Shown: positions 54,170 through 63,979, numbered from the stretch's first letter. The stretch: DNA of 64,000 bases from Protaetiibacter mangrovi (GCF_024752305.1 NZ_JANTHX010000003.1:186001-250000); one strand, 5' to 3'. Numbers and translations are program-made. The notes: generated by a model from the letters alone, not told the origin.

Positions 54170-55012
54170 CTAGGCGTCCAGGCGGTCGAGGATCGCATCC
54201 TCGACGTCGGCGTCGTCGTGGCGTCGCTTGGGGGCGCGCGCGGCCGCCTGCTCCTCGACGGGGAGCGCGGCGATGCGCCGCTCGCGTCGCCACGCCCAGA
54301 ACAGCCCGATGAAGGCGAGCACGCCGAACGCGATCCACTGCAGCGCGTACGAGAGGTGCATCCCCTCGTCCTCCTCCGGTCGCGGGGCCGCAGCCGGCAT
54401 CTCGGCGACCGCCGGATCCTCGCTCGCCACGACGCCGTAGGCGCCCGTGTAGCCGTCGACGCCGAGGTCGTCGACGATCGTCGCGACGTCGATCGACGAG
54501 ATCTGCCCCGCGGGCGCCGTGCGCCCGGGCAGCTCCGGCTCCGCACCGCGGAGTCGCGCGATCACGTCGACCTGGCCGGCGGGGGGCTGCGGCACGACGT
54601 CGGGCAGCGCGTCGACGCCGTTGCCGACCGGCAGCCAGCCGCGGTCGATCACGACGACGGTCCCGTCCTCGAGCTGCAGGGGCACGAGCTGCTCGAAGCC
54701 GGGCTGCCCGCCCAGCACCCGATTGCGCACCAGCAGCGCCTCATCCGTCAGGTAGGTGCCGTGCAGCTCCACCCGCGTCCACTCGTCGCCCTCGTCCCAG
54801 GCGTCGAGGGCCGGGAGCACGTCGTCGATCGCCCGCGGGTCGGCGTCGTAGTTCTGCGCGACGCGCAGGTTCTCGGCCGCGGTCTCGGCGCGCCGGGCCC
54901 ACTGCCACCACGACAGCAGCCCGCAGGCAACGGCGAACACGACGGTGAGCGCCAGATACGCGCTCCACCGCCGCCACCCGGTGACCGGGGGGCGGGTGTC
55001 GGATGCGCTCAT
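54170..55012 (-). CDS. SURF1 family cytochrome oxidase assembly protein
   Basis: A 280-residue protein with two TM helices, near 16-36 (WSAYLALTVVFAVACGLLSW) and 222-240 (LQWIAFGVLAFIGLFWAW), flanking an extracytoplasmic domain. WQWARRAETAAEN, VELHGTYLTDEALLVRNR and VVVIDRGWLPVG are SURF1 hallmarks. It helps insert heme A into subunit I of aa3 oxidase, matching ctaA/ctaB upstream. The C-terminus is Arg/Asp-rich and cytoplasmic. ATG 55012 overlaps the previous stop (ATGA). Its stop lies 3 nt from the convergent ABC-F stop. Confidence 0.93.
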   Translation of the reverse strand: MSASDTRPPVTGWRRWSAYLALTVVFAVACGLLSWWQWARRAETAAENLRVAQNYDADPRAIDDVLPALDAWDEGDEWTRVELHGTYLTDEALLVRNRVLGGQPGFEQLVPLQLEDGTVVVIDRGWLPVGNGVDALPDVVPQPPAGQVDVIARLRGAEPELPGRTAPAGQISSIDVATIVDDLGVDGYTGAYGVVASEDPAVAEMPAAAPRPEEDEGMHLSYALQWIAFGVLAFIGLFWAWRRERRIAALPVEEQAAARAPKRRHDDADVEDAILDRLDA

Positions 55013-55242
55013 GCCGGTTCCGTCACCGCGTCGAGGACGACGTCGAGGTCGGTCACCTGCACGGGGAAGCCGCGGGTCGCCAGATAATCGCGCAAGGTCT
55101 CGCGATGCGCGTCGCAGGCGAGCCAGACCTTCACCCGCTCCGGGCCGTGGATGCGGGGGTTGCGCCAGTTGACCCGCGACACCGCGGCCGCCGTGCAACC
55201 CGCCGCCGAGCAGCGCGTGCCGGGGTCGCCGAGGCCGATCAC
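55009..55242 (-). CDS. Small putative zinc-binding protein upstream of SURF1
   Basis: A 77-residue protein of unknown function that is conserved-looking in actinobacteria and sometimes labelled acetone carboxylase in databases without basis. Cys11 and Cys16 (RCSAAGCT) and Cys43 with His46 (ACDAH) could bind one zinc ion. It continues with RETLRDYLATRGFPVQVTD. GTG 55242 overlaps the DUF3099 stop (GTGA), and its own stop overlaps the SURF1 ATG. It could assist oxidase assembly by context only (inference). Confidence 0.75.
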   Translation of the reverse strand: MIGLGDPGTRCSAAGCTAAAVSRVNWRNPRIHGPERVKVWLACDAHRETLRDYLATRGFPVQVTDLDVVLDAVTEPA

Positions 55243-55520
55243 GACCGGTCCTCGGGGTCGCGGCGCACGAGCGCGCCCGGACGGCGCACCCGGCCCGTCG
55301 ACCCGCCGCCGACGTTGTTTGCGATGATCACCGCGAAGTACGGCAGCAGGATCGCGCCCGCCGCCGGCAGCAGCAGCCACCACCCCGGTGCGACGAGGCA
55401 CAGCGCGATGCAGACGACGCGGATGCTCATCGCGATCGTGTACTTGAGCATGCGCGATCGCCGCTCGTCCTCGGGCGAGCGGGGGAGTTCGGTGACGACA
55501 TGACTGCTGCGACTGGCGAT
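55239..55520 (-). CDS. DUF3099 membrane protein with an apparent ATC start
   Basis: The segment DERRSRMLKYTIAMSIRVVC and LLPYFAVIIANNVGG identify DUF3099, with two TM helices near 36-52 and 54-70. The first canonical start is ATG 55451 (70 residues). However, codons upstream give HVVTELPRSPEDERRSRM, the normal family N-terminus, and no ATG, GTG, TTG or CTG exists before an in-frame TAG. The only plausible beginning is ATC at 55518-55520, exactly 6 nt after TAGGCT, the leaderless spacing used across this window. The ATC reading gives 93 residues. If initiation is internal the gene is 55239-55451. First of three coupled genes ending in SURF1. Confidence 0.7.
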   Translation of the reverse strand: MASRSSHVVTELPRSPEDERRSRMLKYTIAMSIRVVCIALCLVAPGWWLLLPAAGAILLPYFAVIIANNVGGGSTGRVRRPGALVRRDPEDRS

Positions 55521-55526
55521 GCCTCC

Positions 55527-55532
55527 AGCCTA
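55527..55532 (-). promoter_or_regulatory. Leaderless -10 element (TAGGCT) of the DUF3099 operon
   Basis: TAGGCT on the minus strand, then GGAGGC, then ATC. It lies 25 bp from the divergent fabG TAGGCT. Confidence 0.5.
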
Positions 55533-55557
55533 CGTCGGGATGCCCGAGGCGGCCCGC

Positions 55558-55563
55558 TAGGCT
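55558..55563 (+). promoter_or_regulatory. Leaderless -10 element (TAGGCT) of fabG
   Basis: TAGGCT, 8 nt, then ATG at 55572. It supports this start over the upstream ATG at 55500, which would precede the promoter. Confidence 0.5.
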
Positions 55564-55571
55564 CCTGGATC

Positions 55572-56279
55572 ATGACCTCTCGCACCGTCCTCGTCACCGG
55601 CGGCAATCGCGGCATCGGCTTCGCGATCGCGGCCGAGTTCCTCGCCCAGGGCCACCGTGTGGCCGTCACGGCACGCTCGGGCGACGGCCCGGAGGGCTCG
55701 CTCACGGTGCGCGCCGACGTCACCGACGCCGCCTCGCTCGACGCCGCCTTCACCGAGATCGAGGAGAAGCTCGGCCCGGTGGAGGTGGTCGTGGCCAACG
55801 CGGGCATCACCCGCGACACGCTGCTCCTGCGCATGAGCGAGGAGGACTTCACCCAGGTCGTCGACACCAACCTCTCGGGCGCCTTCCGCGTCGTGAAGCG
55901 GGCCTCGAAGGGCATGCTGAAGGCACGGTTCGGCCGCGTCATCCTCGTCTCGAGCGTCGTCGGGCTGCTCGGCAGCGCGGGCCAGATCAACTACGCGGCC
56001 TCGAAGGCGGGCCTCGTCGGCATCGCCCGCTCGCTCACCCGCGAGCTGGGATCGCGCGGGATCACGGCGAACGTCGTCGCGCCGGGCTTCATCGAGACCG
56101 ACATGACCGCCGAGCTGCCCGAAGACCAGCAGAAGCAGTACCTGTCGCAGATCCCCGCCGGCCGCTTCGCCTCACCCGTCGAGGTGGCGCGCGTGATCAC
56201 CTGGCTCGCGTCCGACGACGCCGGCTACATCTCGGGCGCCGTCATCCCCGTCGACGGCGGCCTCGGCATGGGGCACTGA
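55572..56279 (+). CDS. fabG: 3-oxoacyl-ACP reductase-like short-chain dehydrogenase
   Basis: A 235-residue NADPH-dependent SDR. The cofactor motif VLVTGGNRGIG is near residue 5, NAG in VVVANAGIT near 76, the catalytic Ser in SSVVGLLGS near 126, and Tyr-x3-Lys in INYAASKAG near 140. GFIETDMTAEL is typical of FabG. It corresponds to mycobacterial FabG1/MabA-type enzymes but stands without other fatty-acid synthase genes, so its role in type II synthesis is probable, not proven. It is convergent with serB, with the two stops adjacent. Confidence 0.88.
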   Translation: MTSRTVLVTGGNRGIGFAIAAEFLAQGHRVAVTARSGDGPEGSLTVRADVTDAASLDAAFTEIEEKLGPVEVVVANAGITRDTLLLRMSEEDFTQVVDTNLSGAFRVVKRASKGMLKARFGRVILVSSVVGLLGSAGQINYAASKAGLVGIARSLTRELGSRGITANVVAPGFIETDMTAELPEDQQKQYLSQIPAGRFASPVEVARVITWLASDDAGYISGAVIPVDGGLGMGH

Positions 56280-56915
56280 TCAGCGCAGGCCGATCAGGGT
56301 CAGCAGCATCGCGAGATCGCGCTCGTCGAGCAGCACGTCGGCGACGTCGCGCACGGGGGCCTTCGCGTCGAAACCGACCGAGAGGCCCGCGAGGGCCATC
56401 ATCGGCAGATCGTTGGCTCCGTCGCCGACCGCGAGGGTCTGCGCGACCGGGATGCCCGCGGCATCCGCCCACTCCTGCAGGGCCTCCGCCTTCGCGGCGG
56501 CGTCGACGATCGGGGGGACGACCCGCCCCGTCAGGACGCCGTCGACCACCTCGAGGCGGTTCGCCCGCCAATGATCGAGGCCGAGGCGCTCGGCGAGGGG
56601 GTCGATGATCTCGTGGAAGCCGCCCGACACGACGGCGACCTGGCCGCCCGCGGCATGCACGGAGGCGATCATCTCGGGCACCCCGCGGGTCACGGTGACC
56701 CGCTCGCCGACCTCGGCGAACACCGACTCCGGCAGCCCGGCGAGCGTCGCCACCCGCTCGCGCAGGCTCTCGGCGAAGTCGAGTTCGCCGTTCATGGCGC
56801 GGAACGTCACCTCGGCGACCGCCTCGCCGGATCCCGCGGCATCCGCGAGCAGCTCGATCACCTCGTCCTCGATGAGGGTGGAGTCGACATCGAGCACGAC
56901 GAGGAAGCGGGCCAT
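56280..56915 (-). CDS. serB: Phosphoserine phosphatase
   Basis: A 211-residue HAD-family enzyme that releases serine from phosphoserine. The nucleophile motif LDVDSTLIEDEVIEL is near residue 8. AVVSGGFHEIIDPLAERLGL near 95 is motif II with the SerB-specific GGF. VGDGANDLPMMALAG near 162 is motif IV. It lacks the N-terminal ACT domain of mycobacterial SerB2. It starts 48 nt downstream of the glgC stop on the same strand. Confidence 0.93.
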   Translation of the reverse strand: MARFLVVLDVDSTLIEDEVIELLADAAGSGEAVAEVTFRAMNGELDFAESLRERVATLAGLPESVFAEVGERVTVTRGVPEMIASVHAAGGQVAVVSGGFHEIIDPLAERLGLDHWRANRLEVVDGVLTGRVVPPIVDAAAKAEALQEWADAAGIPVAQTLAVGDGANDLPMMALAGLSVGFDAKAPVRDVADVLLDERDLAMLLTLIGLR

Positions 56916-56962
56916 CTGGCGTTCGGGTCCTTAGCGGTGGGGGTGCGGGCGGCGCGAGCGGA

Positions 56963-58243
56963 TCACTCGACGACGACGCCCTTGCCCACGACCGTGATGC
57001 CCGACTCGGTCACCGTGTAACCGCGGTTCCGATCGGCGTCGTGATCGACGCCGACGGTGGCTCCCGCCGCGACGACGACGTCCTTGTCGAGGATACAGCG
57101 CTGCACCTCGACGACGACGTCCTTGTCGAGGATACAGCGCTGCACCGTGGCGTTCGGTCCGATCTCGACGCGCTCGAAGACCACCGAGTCGGTCACCTTC
57201 GCACCCGACTCGATCGTCACCCATGGGCCGAGCACGACGCGCTCGAGGTGGCCCCCCGAGACGACGCAGCCGAGCGACACGATGGAGTCGATCGCGGTGC
57301 CCACCGTGTTCTTGCCGTCGCGCACGAACTTCGCCGGAGGCGAGTTCCACTGCTGGCTGAAGATGGGCCACGCGCGGTTGTAGAGGTTGAAGACCGGGAG
57401 CGCGGCGATCAGGTCCTGGTGGGCCTCGAAGAAGGAGTCGATCGTCCCCACGTCGCGCCAGTAGAAGCGGTCGCGATCGGTGGCGCCGGGCACCTCGTTG
57501 CGGTTGAGGTCGTAGACGGCGGCGGCGTTGCGCGCCACGAAGTCGGGCACGATGTCGCCGCCCATGTCGTGGTTCGAGTCGGCCCGGGCCCCGTCGCGCT
57601 GCACCGCGTCGATCAGCACGTCGGCGTCGAAGACGTAGTTGCCCATCGACGCGAGCACCTCGCCGGGGGAGTCGGCGAGTCCCACCGCATCCTTCGGCTT
57701 CTCGCGGAACGCCGCGATCCGGTTCGGGTCCTTCGGGTCGAGCTCGATCACGCCGAACTGGTCGGCCAGCGCGATCGGCTGCCGGATGGCGGCGACCGTG
57801 ACGCCCGCACCCGCCTCGATGTGCGCCTGGATCATCTGGCTGAAGTCCATGCGGTAGACGTGGTCCGCACCGACCACGACGACGATGTCGGGCTTCTCGT
57901 CGCGGATGAGGTTGAGGCTCTGCAGGATCGCGTCGGCCGAGCCGGAGAACCAGCGCTTGCCGAGCCGCTGCTGCGCCGGCACCGAGGCGACGTACGCGCC
58001 GAGCATGCCCGACAGCCGCCACGTCTGCGAGACGTGCCGGTCGAGCGAGTGCGACTTGTACTGCGTGAGCACGACGATCTGCCGCAGGCCGGAGTTGATG
58101 AGGTTCGACAGCGCGAAGTCGATGAGGCGGTAGCCGCCCGCGAACGGGACGGCGGGCTTGGCGCGGTCGGCTGTCAGCGGCATCAACCGCTTGCCCTCCC
58201 CGCCGGCGAGGACGATGCCGAAGACCTTGGGCGGTGCTGCCAT
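56963..58243 (-). CDS. glgC: Glucose-1-phosphate adenylyltransferase, with internal duplication
   Basis: A 426-residue enzyme that makes ADP-glucose for glycogen and maltose-1-phosphate synthesis. The N-terminal nucleotidyltransferase has [51 protein letters not shown] and the glucose-1-phosphate site. The C-terminal left-handed beta-helix carries hexapeptides. Residues about 366-392 hold a 13-residue tandem duplication of [13 protein letters not shown]; without it the length would be 413, the usual family value. ATG 58243 follows TACTGT plus 6 nt, so it is leaderless. It diverges from glgA. Confidence 0.95.
   Translation of the reverse strand: MAAPPKVFGIVLAGGEGKRLMPLTADRAKPAVPFAGGYRLIDFALSNLINSGLRQIVVLTQYKSHSLDRHVSQTWRLSGMLGAYVASVPAQQRLGKRWFSGSADAILQSLNLIRDEKPDIVVVVGADHVYRMDFSQMIQAHIEAGAGVTVAAIRQPIALADQFGVIELDPKDPNRIAAFREKPKDAVGLADSPGEVLASMGNYVFDADVLIDAVQRDGARADSNHDMGGDIVPDFVARNAAAVYDLNRNEVPGATDRDRFYWRDVGTIDSFFEAHQDLIAALPVFNLYNRAWPIFSQQWNSPPAKFVRDGKNTVGTAIDSIVSLGCVVSGGHLERVVLGPWVTIESGAKVTDSVVFERVEIGPNATVQRCILDKDVVVEVQRCILDKDVVVAAGATVGVDHDADRNRGYTVTESGITVVGKGVVVE
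57070..57146. repeat. 39-bp in-frame tandem duplication inside glgC
   Basis: Bases 57070-57107 are identical to 57109-57146, an offset of 39 bp, with no mismatch over 38 bp. It adds 13 residues to the beta-helix domain of GlgC. Perfect identity suggests a very recent event or an assembly artefact. Confidence 0.92.
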
Positions 58244-58249
58244 GGCACA

Positions 58250-58255
58250 ACAGTA
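58250..58255 (-). promoter_or_regulatory. Leaderless -10 element (TACTGT) of glgC
   Basis: TACTGT on the minus strand, then TGTGCC, then ATG at 58243. Confidence 0.4.
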
Positions 58256-58276
58256 GGCCAGCCTCCGGGGGTGTAC

Positions 58277-58282
58277 TAGCGT
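58277..58282 (+). promoter_or_regulatory. Leaderless -10 element (TAGCGT) of glgA
   Basis: TAGCGT, 8 nt, then ATG at 58291. It supports this start over the ATG at 58234, which lies within glgC. Confidence 0.4.
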
Positions 58283-58290
58283 CGACAGGC

Positions 58291-59496
58291 ATGCGAGTCG
58301 ATGTTCTGAGCCGCGAGTATCCGCCGGAGGTCTACGGGGGAGCGGGGGTGCACGTCGCCGAGCTCGTGGCGGCCCTGCGCCGCGACGTCGACGTCGTCGT
58401 GCGCTGCTTCGGGTTGCCGCGCGACGAGCCGCACAGCTACGCCTACCTCGTGCCCCCGCAGCTCACCGCCGCGAACCCCGCGCTCGCGACGCTCGGCGTC
58501 GACCTGCAGATGGCGGAGGACGTCGCCGGGGCGGATCTCGTGCACTCGCACACCTGGTACGCGAACGCCGCGGGCCACCTCGCGAAGCTGCTGCACGGCA
58601 TCCCGCACGTCGTGACGGCGCACTCGCTCGAACCGCTGCGTCCCTGGAAGGCCGAGCAGCTGGGCGGCGGCTACCGCGTGTCGAGCTGGATCGAGAAGAC
58701 CGCGTTCGAGGGGGCGGATGCCGTGATCGCGGTGAGCGCCGGCATGCGCGCCGACATCCTGCGCTGCTACCCCGACATCGACCCCGAGCGCGTGCACGTG
58801 GTGCACAACGGCATCGACCTGGAGCGCTGGCATCCGACCGAGGACGCGGCGGTGCTCGAGCGCTTCGGCATCGACCCGGAGCGGCGCAGCGTGGTGTTCG
58901 TCGGGCGCATCACGCGGCAGAAGGGCCTGCCGTACCTGCTGGCCGCCGCCCGCCGCCTCGATCCCGAGGTGCAGCTCGTGCTGTGCGCGGGGGCGCCCGA
59001 CACCCCGGAGATCATGGCCGAGGTGCAGGCGGGCGTCCGCGTGCTGCAGGAGGAGCGCGACGGCGTCGTCTGGATCGAGGAGATGCTGCCCCAGCACGAG
59101 CTCGCGGCGGTGCTCACCGCCGGCACCGTGTTCGTGTGCCCGTCGGTCTACGAGCCGCTCGGCATCGTCAACCTCGAGGCCATGGCGTGCGGGCTCCCCG
59201 TCGTCGGAACCGCCACCGGCGGCATCCCGGAGGTGATCGCCGACGGCCTGACGGGGCGCCTCGTGCCCATCGAGCAGCTCGACGACGGCACCGGCACCCC
59301 CGTCGACCCCGAGCGCTTCGTGGCGGATCTGGCAGCCGCACTCTCCGAGGTGCTCGCCGACCCGGCGACGGCGCGTCTCATGGGCGAGGCCGGCCGGCTG
59401 CGCGCGGAGTCGGAGTTCAGCTGGTCGAGCATCGCCGCCCGCACCCGCGCCGTGTACGACGCGCTGCTCCCCGCGGGGGCAGACAGGGACGACTAG
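58291..59496 (+). CDS. glgA: Glycogen synthase / alpha-maltose-1-phosphate synthase
   Basis: A 401-residue GT-B glycosyltransferase using ADP-glucose made by GlgC. Start [19 protein letters not shown] (acceptor side), [32 protein letters not shown] near 170, [15 protein letters not shown] near 205 and [20 protein letters not shown] near 283 (the EX7E donor motif). At about 400 residues it is the actinobacterial GlgA/GlgM type; in M. tuberculosis that enzyme makes maltose-1-phosphate for the GlgE pathway. Which activity dominates here is not visible in sequence. The TAG stop overlaps the next gene's TAGGCT. Confidence 0.92.
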   Translation: MRVDVLSREYPPEVYGGAGVHVAELVAALRRDVDVVVRCFGLPRDEPHSYAYLVPPQLTAANPALATLGVDLQMAEDVAGADLVHSHTWYANAAGHLAKLLHGIPHVVTAHSLEPLRPWKAEQLGGGYRVSSWIEKTAFEGADAVIAVSAGMRADILRCYPDIDPERVHVVHNGIDLERWHPTEDAAVLERFGIDPERRSVVFVGRITRQKGLPYLLAAARRLDPEVQLVLCAGAPDTPEIMAEVQAGVRVLQEERDGVVWIEEMLPQHELAAVLTAGTVFVCPSVYEPLGIVNLEAMACGLPVVGTATGGIPEVIADGLTGRLVPIEQLDDGTGTPVDPERFVADLAAALSEVLADPATARLMGEAGRLRAESEFSWSSIAARTRAVYDALLPAGADRDD

Positions 59497-59499
59497 GCT
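59494..59499 (+). promoter_or_regulatory. Leaderless -10 element (TAGGCT), overlapping the glgA stop
   Basis: TAGGCT starts on the glgA stop codon and lies 9 nt before the ATG of the orphan ABC ATPase. Confidence 0.45.
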
Positions 59500-59508
59500 G
59501 GGCCCATC

Positions 59509-60300
59509 ATGGTGCGGGTGCTGGAGCTCGAGGACGTCTCGGTCGTCCGAGACGGGAACACGATCCTCGACGGTCTGAACTGGACGGTCGAATCCGATGA
59601 GCGATGGGTCGTGCTGGGCCCGAACGGTGCCGGCAAGACCACGATCCTCAACCTCGCCTCGGCCCAGATGCATCCGAGCGCGGGAACCGCACGGGTGCTC
59701 GGCGACCAGCTCGGCAAGGTCGACGTGTTCGAGCTGCGCCCCCGCATCGGCGTCGCCTCCACGCCGCTGGCCCGGCGCATCCCGCGCGAGGAGACCGTCT
59801 TCGACGTCGTGCTCACGGCCGCCTACTCGGTGACCGGACGCTGGAACGAGGAGTACGAGGACGTCGACACCCGTCGCGCCGAGCGCGTCATGCGGGAGTG
59901 GCACCTCGACGCCCTCCGCGACCGCCGCTTCGGAACGCTGTCGGACGGGGAGCAGAAGCGCGTGCAGATCGGGCGCGCCGTCATGACCGACCCGGAGCTG
60001 CTGCTGCTCGACGAGCCGGCCGCGAGCCTCGACCTGGGTGCCCGCGAGGAGCTCGTGCAGCTGCTCGGCGGCTACGCCCAGACGCCCGACGCTCCGGCCA
60101 TGATCATGGTCACGCATCACGTGGAGGAGATCCCCGCGGGGTTCACCCACGCGCTGCTGCTCGCCGGCGGCCGCATCCACGCCGCGGGCCCCCTGCACGA
60201 GGTGGTGACGGGGGAGCGGCTCTCGGAGGCCTTCGGGCTGCCCCTCGTCGTCTCGACGAGCGAGGACGGCCGCTTCGCGGCGAGAGCGCGCTGGAGCTAG
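59509..60300 (+). CDS. Orphan ABC transporter ATP-binding protein
   Basis: A 263-residue single ABC ATPase. Walker [10 protein letters not shown] is near 41, the signature [15 protein letters not shown] near 145 (LSDGE instead of LSGGQ), and Walker [18 protein letters not shown] near 165. The H-loop is in [12 protein letters not shown] near 200. It resembles ModF/YlmA-like solitary ATPases. No permease or binding protein is nearby, so partner and substrate are unknown. Confidence 0.88.
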   Translation: MVRVLELEDVSVVRDGNTILDGLNWTVESDERWVVLGPNGAGKTTILNLASAQMHPSAGTARVLGDQLGKVDVFELRPRIGVASTPLARRIPREETVFDVVLTAAYSVTGRWNEEYEDVDTRRAERVMREWHLDALRDRRFGTLSDGEQKRVQIGRAVMTDPELLLLDEPAASLDLGAREELVQLLGGYAQTPDAPAMIMVTHHVEEIPAGFTHALLLAGGRIHAAGPLHEVVTGERLSEAFGLPLVVSTSEDGRFAARARWS

Positions 60301-60311
60301 TCCGGGTCTGA

Positions 60312-60317
60312 TAGACT
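60312..60317 (+). promoter_or_regulatory. -10 element (TAGACT) of rpmE2
   Basis: TAGACT lies 62 nt before the rpmE2 start. The leader contains the hairpin GGCCC-ATC-GGGCC at 60326-60338. I see no Zur box. Confidence 0.45.
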
Positions 60318-60379
60318 CGACAGTCGGCCCATCGGGCCCGCCTACTTCCTTTCCGAATCATCTCCGACTGAGGTACCTC

Positions 60380-60628
60380 ATGAAGACCGACATCCACCCC
60401 GACTACCAGGCGATCGTCTTCCGCGACCTGGCGAGCGGCGAGACCTTCCTCACCCGTTCGACCCTCACGAGCGACAAGACCATCGAGCTGGACGGCGAGA
60501 CCTACCCGGTCGTGGACGTCGAGATCTCGTCCGCCTCGCACCCGTTCTACACGGGCAAGCAGCGCATCCTCGACAGCGCCGGCCGCGTCGAGAAGTTCAA
60601 CACGCGCTACAAGAACTTCGGCAAGTAA
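60380..60628 (+). CDS. rpmE2: 50S ribosomal protein L31 type B
   Basis: An 82-residue zinc-free L31 paralogue. [20 protein letters not shown] and [20 protein letters not shown] match type B, and there is no cysteine at all, so it cannot bind zinc. In many actinobacteria this form replaces the zinc-binding L31 under zinc starvation via Zur; no Zur site is evident here, so it may be constitutive. TGAGGT lies 5 nt before the ATG. A strong terminator follows. Confidence 0.96.
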   Translation: MKTDIHPDYQAIVFRDLASGETFLTRSTLTSDKTIELDGETYPVVDVEISSASHPFYTGKQRILDSAGRVEKFNTRYKNFGK

Positions 60629-60650
60629 GCCTCCGGTTCACCTGCGCGAC

Positions 60651-60676
60651 AGGGCCCCGTCCTCGGACGGGGCCCT
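60651..60676. terminator. Terminator between rpmE2 and the exonuclease-NUDIX gene
   Basis: An almost uninterrupted palindrome, AGGGCCCCGTCC / GGACGGGGCCCT, followed by CTTG, lies 22 nt after the rpmE2 stop between convergent genes. Confidence 0.85.
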
Positions 60677-60702
60677 CTTGCATGTGCAGGGGACGTGCGG
60701 AC

Positions 60703-62169
60703 TCAGAAGCCGAAGGCCTGATCGCGCCGACGCTCCCACAGTGGGAGCAGCTCGTCGAGCGTCAACGGGGCGACGTCGACGCCGTCGAGGTCGAGGTCAG
60801 GGTCGTCGACCCAGAGCAGTTCCTCGATCTCGCCGGATGCCGTGATCTCGCCGTCGACGGCCATGGCGAACACCGCGGCGAGCACCACCGTGTCCTCTTC
60901 GTTGGCGGCGACCGCGCGGAACAGCCCCAGGTACTCGGCGGTGGTGATGTCGAGCTGGACGCCGATCTCCTCGGCGAGCTCGCGCGCGAGCGTCTCGATC
61001 GCGCTCTCGCCCTCCTCGATCTTGCCTCCGGGCTGCATGAAGTGGGTCGTGCCCGCCTTGCGGACGAGCAGCGACCGGCCGTCGGCATCCGTGACGATCG
61101 CCGCGGCGATGCGCAGCACCGTCGGGCGGGAGCCCGTGCGCTCGCTCACCTCCGGCTCGACCGATCCGAGCGAGGCGACCGACCCGGGCGCCACCTCGGG
61201 CTCGGGCGCCACCTCGGGCTCGGGCGCCACCTCGGGCTCGGGCTCCAGCTCGGCCGCCGCAGGCGGCACGGGCGGCTCGGACTCCGGTACGAGCCCCGGG
61301 AACGCCTCGCGAGGGTCGGGCGGGGCGGCGTCGATCGCGTGCGGAGCCGGGGGAGCCTCCGGCGGCGCGGCGATCTGCAGACCCAACGGGCGGCTGAAGT
61401 CGATCACGGGCACCCGCCCGAGACGCGGTTCGAGCGGCGGGATGGGCTGGGTGTCGCGGTACGCGCCCGGATGCGCGGGGTACTTGACCGGCCAGGCCGT
61501 CGACGCGGTGAAGGTCTCGTCGCCCTTGCGACGCCGGATGTAGTCCTGGAACCGCCGGGCCTGCTCCGCGTACCAGATCTCCTGACGGCCGTGCAGGTCG
61601 GCGATCGGGATGTCGAGCTCATCGGGGTGCGCGGCGAGGATCGCCTGCGCGACGCGGCCCGCCGCGATGGCGTCCGCGCCCGCGTCGTGGGCGTCGTCGA
61701 GGGTGACGCCGTAGTGCTCGGCGGCCACCTCGAGGGTGCGCTTGCCCTTGCGGTAGGTGTCGACCTGTTTGTCGAGGACGAGCGGATCGACCACGGGAGC
61801 CGGGTCGACGAGCGGATCGAGCTCGTTGCGTCGGCACTCGCGATCGAGCAGCGAGAGGTCGTACGGCGCGTTGTAGACGACCACCGGCACGCCGACGCCG
61901 AACAGCGTGCGCAGCGTCTGCGTGATCTCGGCGACCACGAGCTCGCTCGGGCGACCCTCCTCACGGGCGCGCTCGGTCGTGATGCCGTGCACCTCTGCCG
62001 CGCCCTCCGGGATCTCGACTCCGGGATCCGCGATCCAGTCCCAGCGCTGGACCACGTGACCGTCCGCGTCGACGACGGCGATGCAGGCCGTCACGATGCG
62101 CGCGGTCTCGACGTCGACGCCCGTGGTCTCGAGGTCGAACACGCCCAGGCGATCGGCCCAACTGGTCAT
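60703..62169 (-). CDS. DnaQ-like exonuclease fused to a NUDIX hydrolase
   Basis: A 488-residue two-domain protein. The N-terminal DEDDh exonuclease (about 1-200) has FDLETTG (Asp12, Glu14), VVYNAPYDLSLLDREC and LDDAHDAGADAIAA with the catalytic His and Asp. The linker (about 240-345) is Pro/Ala/Glu-rich and contains three PEPEVA repeats. The C-terminal NUDIX domain (about 350-480) has GGKIEEGESAIETLAREL then AEEIGV, a complete Nudix box. It may couple 3'-5' exonuclease with clean-up of oxidised nucleotides; substrates unknown. The ATG follows TAGGCT plus 6 nt, leaderless. Confidence 0.88.
   Translation of the reverse strand: MTSWADRLGVFDLETTGVDVETARIVTACIAVVDADGHVVQRWDWIADPGVEIPEGAAEVHGITTERAREEGRPSELVVAEITQTLRTLFGVGVPVVVYNAPYDLSLLDRECRRNELDPLVDPAPVVDPLVLDKQVDTYRKGKRTLEVAAEHYGVTLDDAHDAGADAIAAGRVAQAILAAHPDELDIPIADLHGRQEIWYAEQARRFQDYIRRRKGDETFTASTAWPVKYPAHPGAYRDTQPIPPLEPRLGRVPVIDFSRPLGLQIAAPPEAPPAPHAIDAAPPDPREAFPGLVPESEPPVPPAAAELEPEPEVAPEPEVAPEPEVAPGSVASLGSVEPEVSERTGSRPTVLRIAAAIVTDADGRSLLVRKAGTTHFMQPGGKIEEGESAIETLARELAEEIGVQLDITTAEYLGLFRAVAANEEDTVVLAAVFAMAVDGEITASGEIEELLWVDDPDLDLDGVDVAPLTLDELLPLWERRRDQAFGF
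61186..61239. repeat. Three 18-bp tandem repeats in the fusion-protein linker
   Basis: GGGCGCCACCTCGGGCTC occurs three times head to tail at 61186, 61204 and 61222 without mismatch and encodes PEPEVA units on the minus strand. The flanks carry degenerate copies. Confidence 0.9.
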
Positions 62170-62175
62170 GGCCGC

Positions 62176-62181
62176 AGCCTA
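62176..62181 (-). promoter_or_regulatory. Leaderless -10 element (TAGGCT) of the exonuclease-NUDIX gene
   Basis: TAGGCT on the minus strand, then GCGGCC, then ATG at 62169. Confidence 0.55.
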
Positions 62182-62201
62182 GAGCCGGGGGCCGACGGCG
62201 C

Positions 62202-63929
<1,728 letters not shown>

Positions 63930-63966
63930 CGTCCGAGTCTGGCACCGGATGCCCTGGACGCGCGCC

Positions 63967-63972
63967 TAGAAT
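63967..63972 (+). promoter_or_regulatory. Leaderless -10 element (TAGAAT) at the window edge
   Basis: TAGAAT, 7 nt, then ATG at 63980: the same layout as at uvrA. It implies a gene running rightward out of the window, divergent from treS. Confidence 0.45.
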
Positions 63973-63979
63973 CGCAGGG

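Noticed and set aside
57070-57146. CRISPR-like direct repeats
   Set aside because: Only two abutting copies with a 1-bp junction, inside a coding frame; no spacers and no cas genes.
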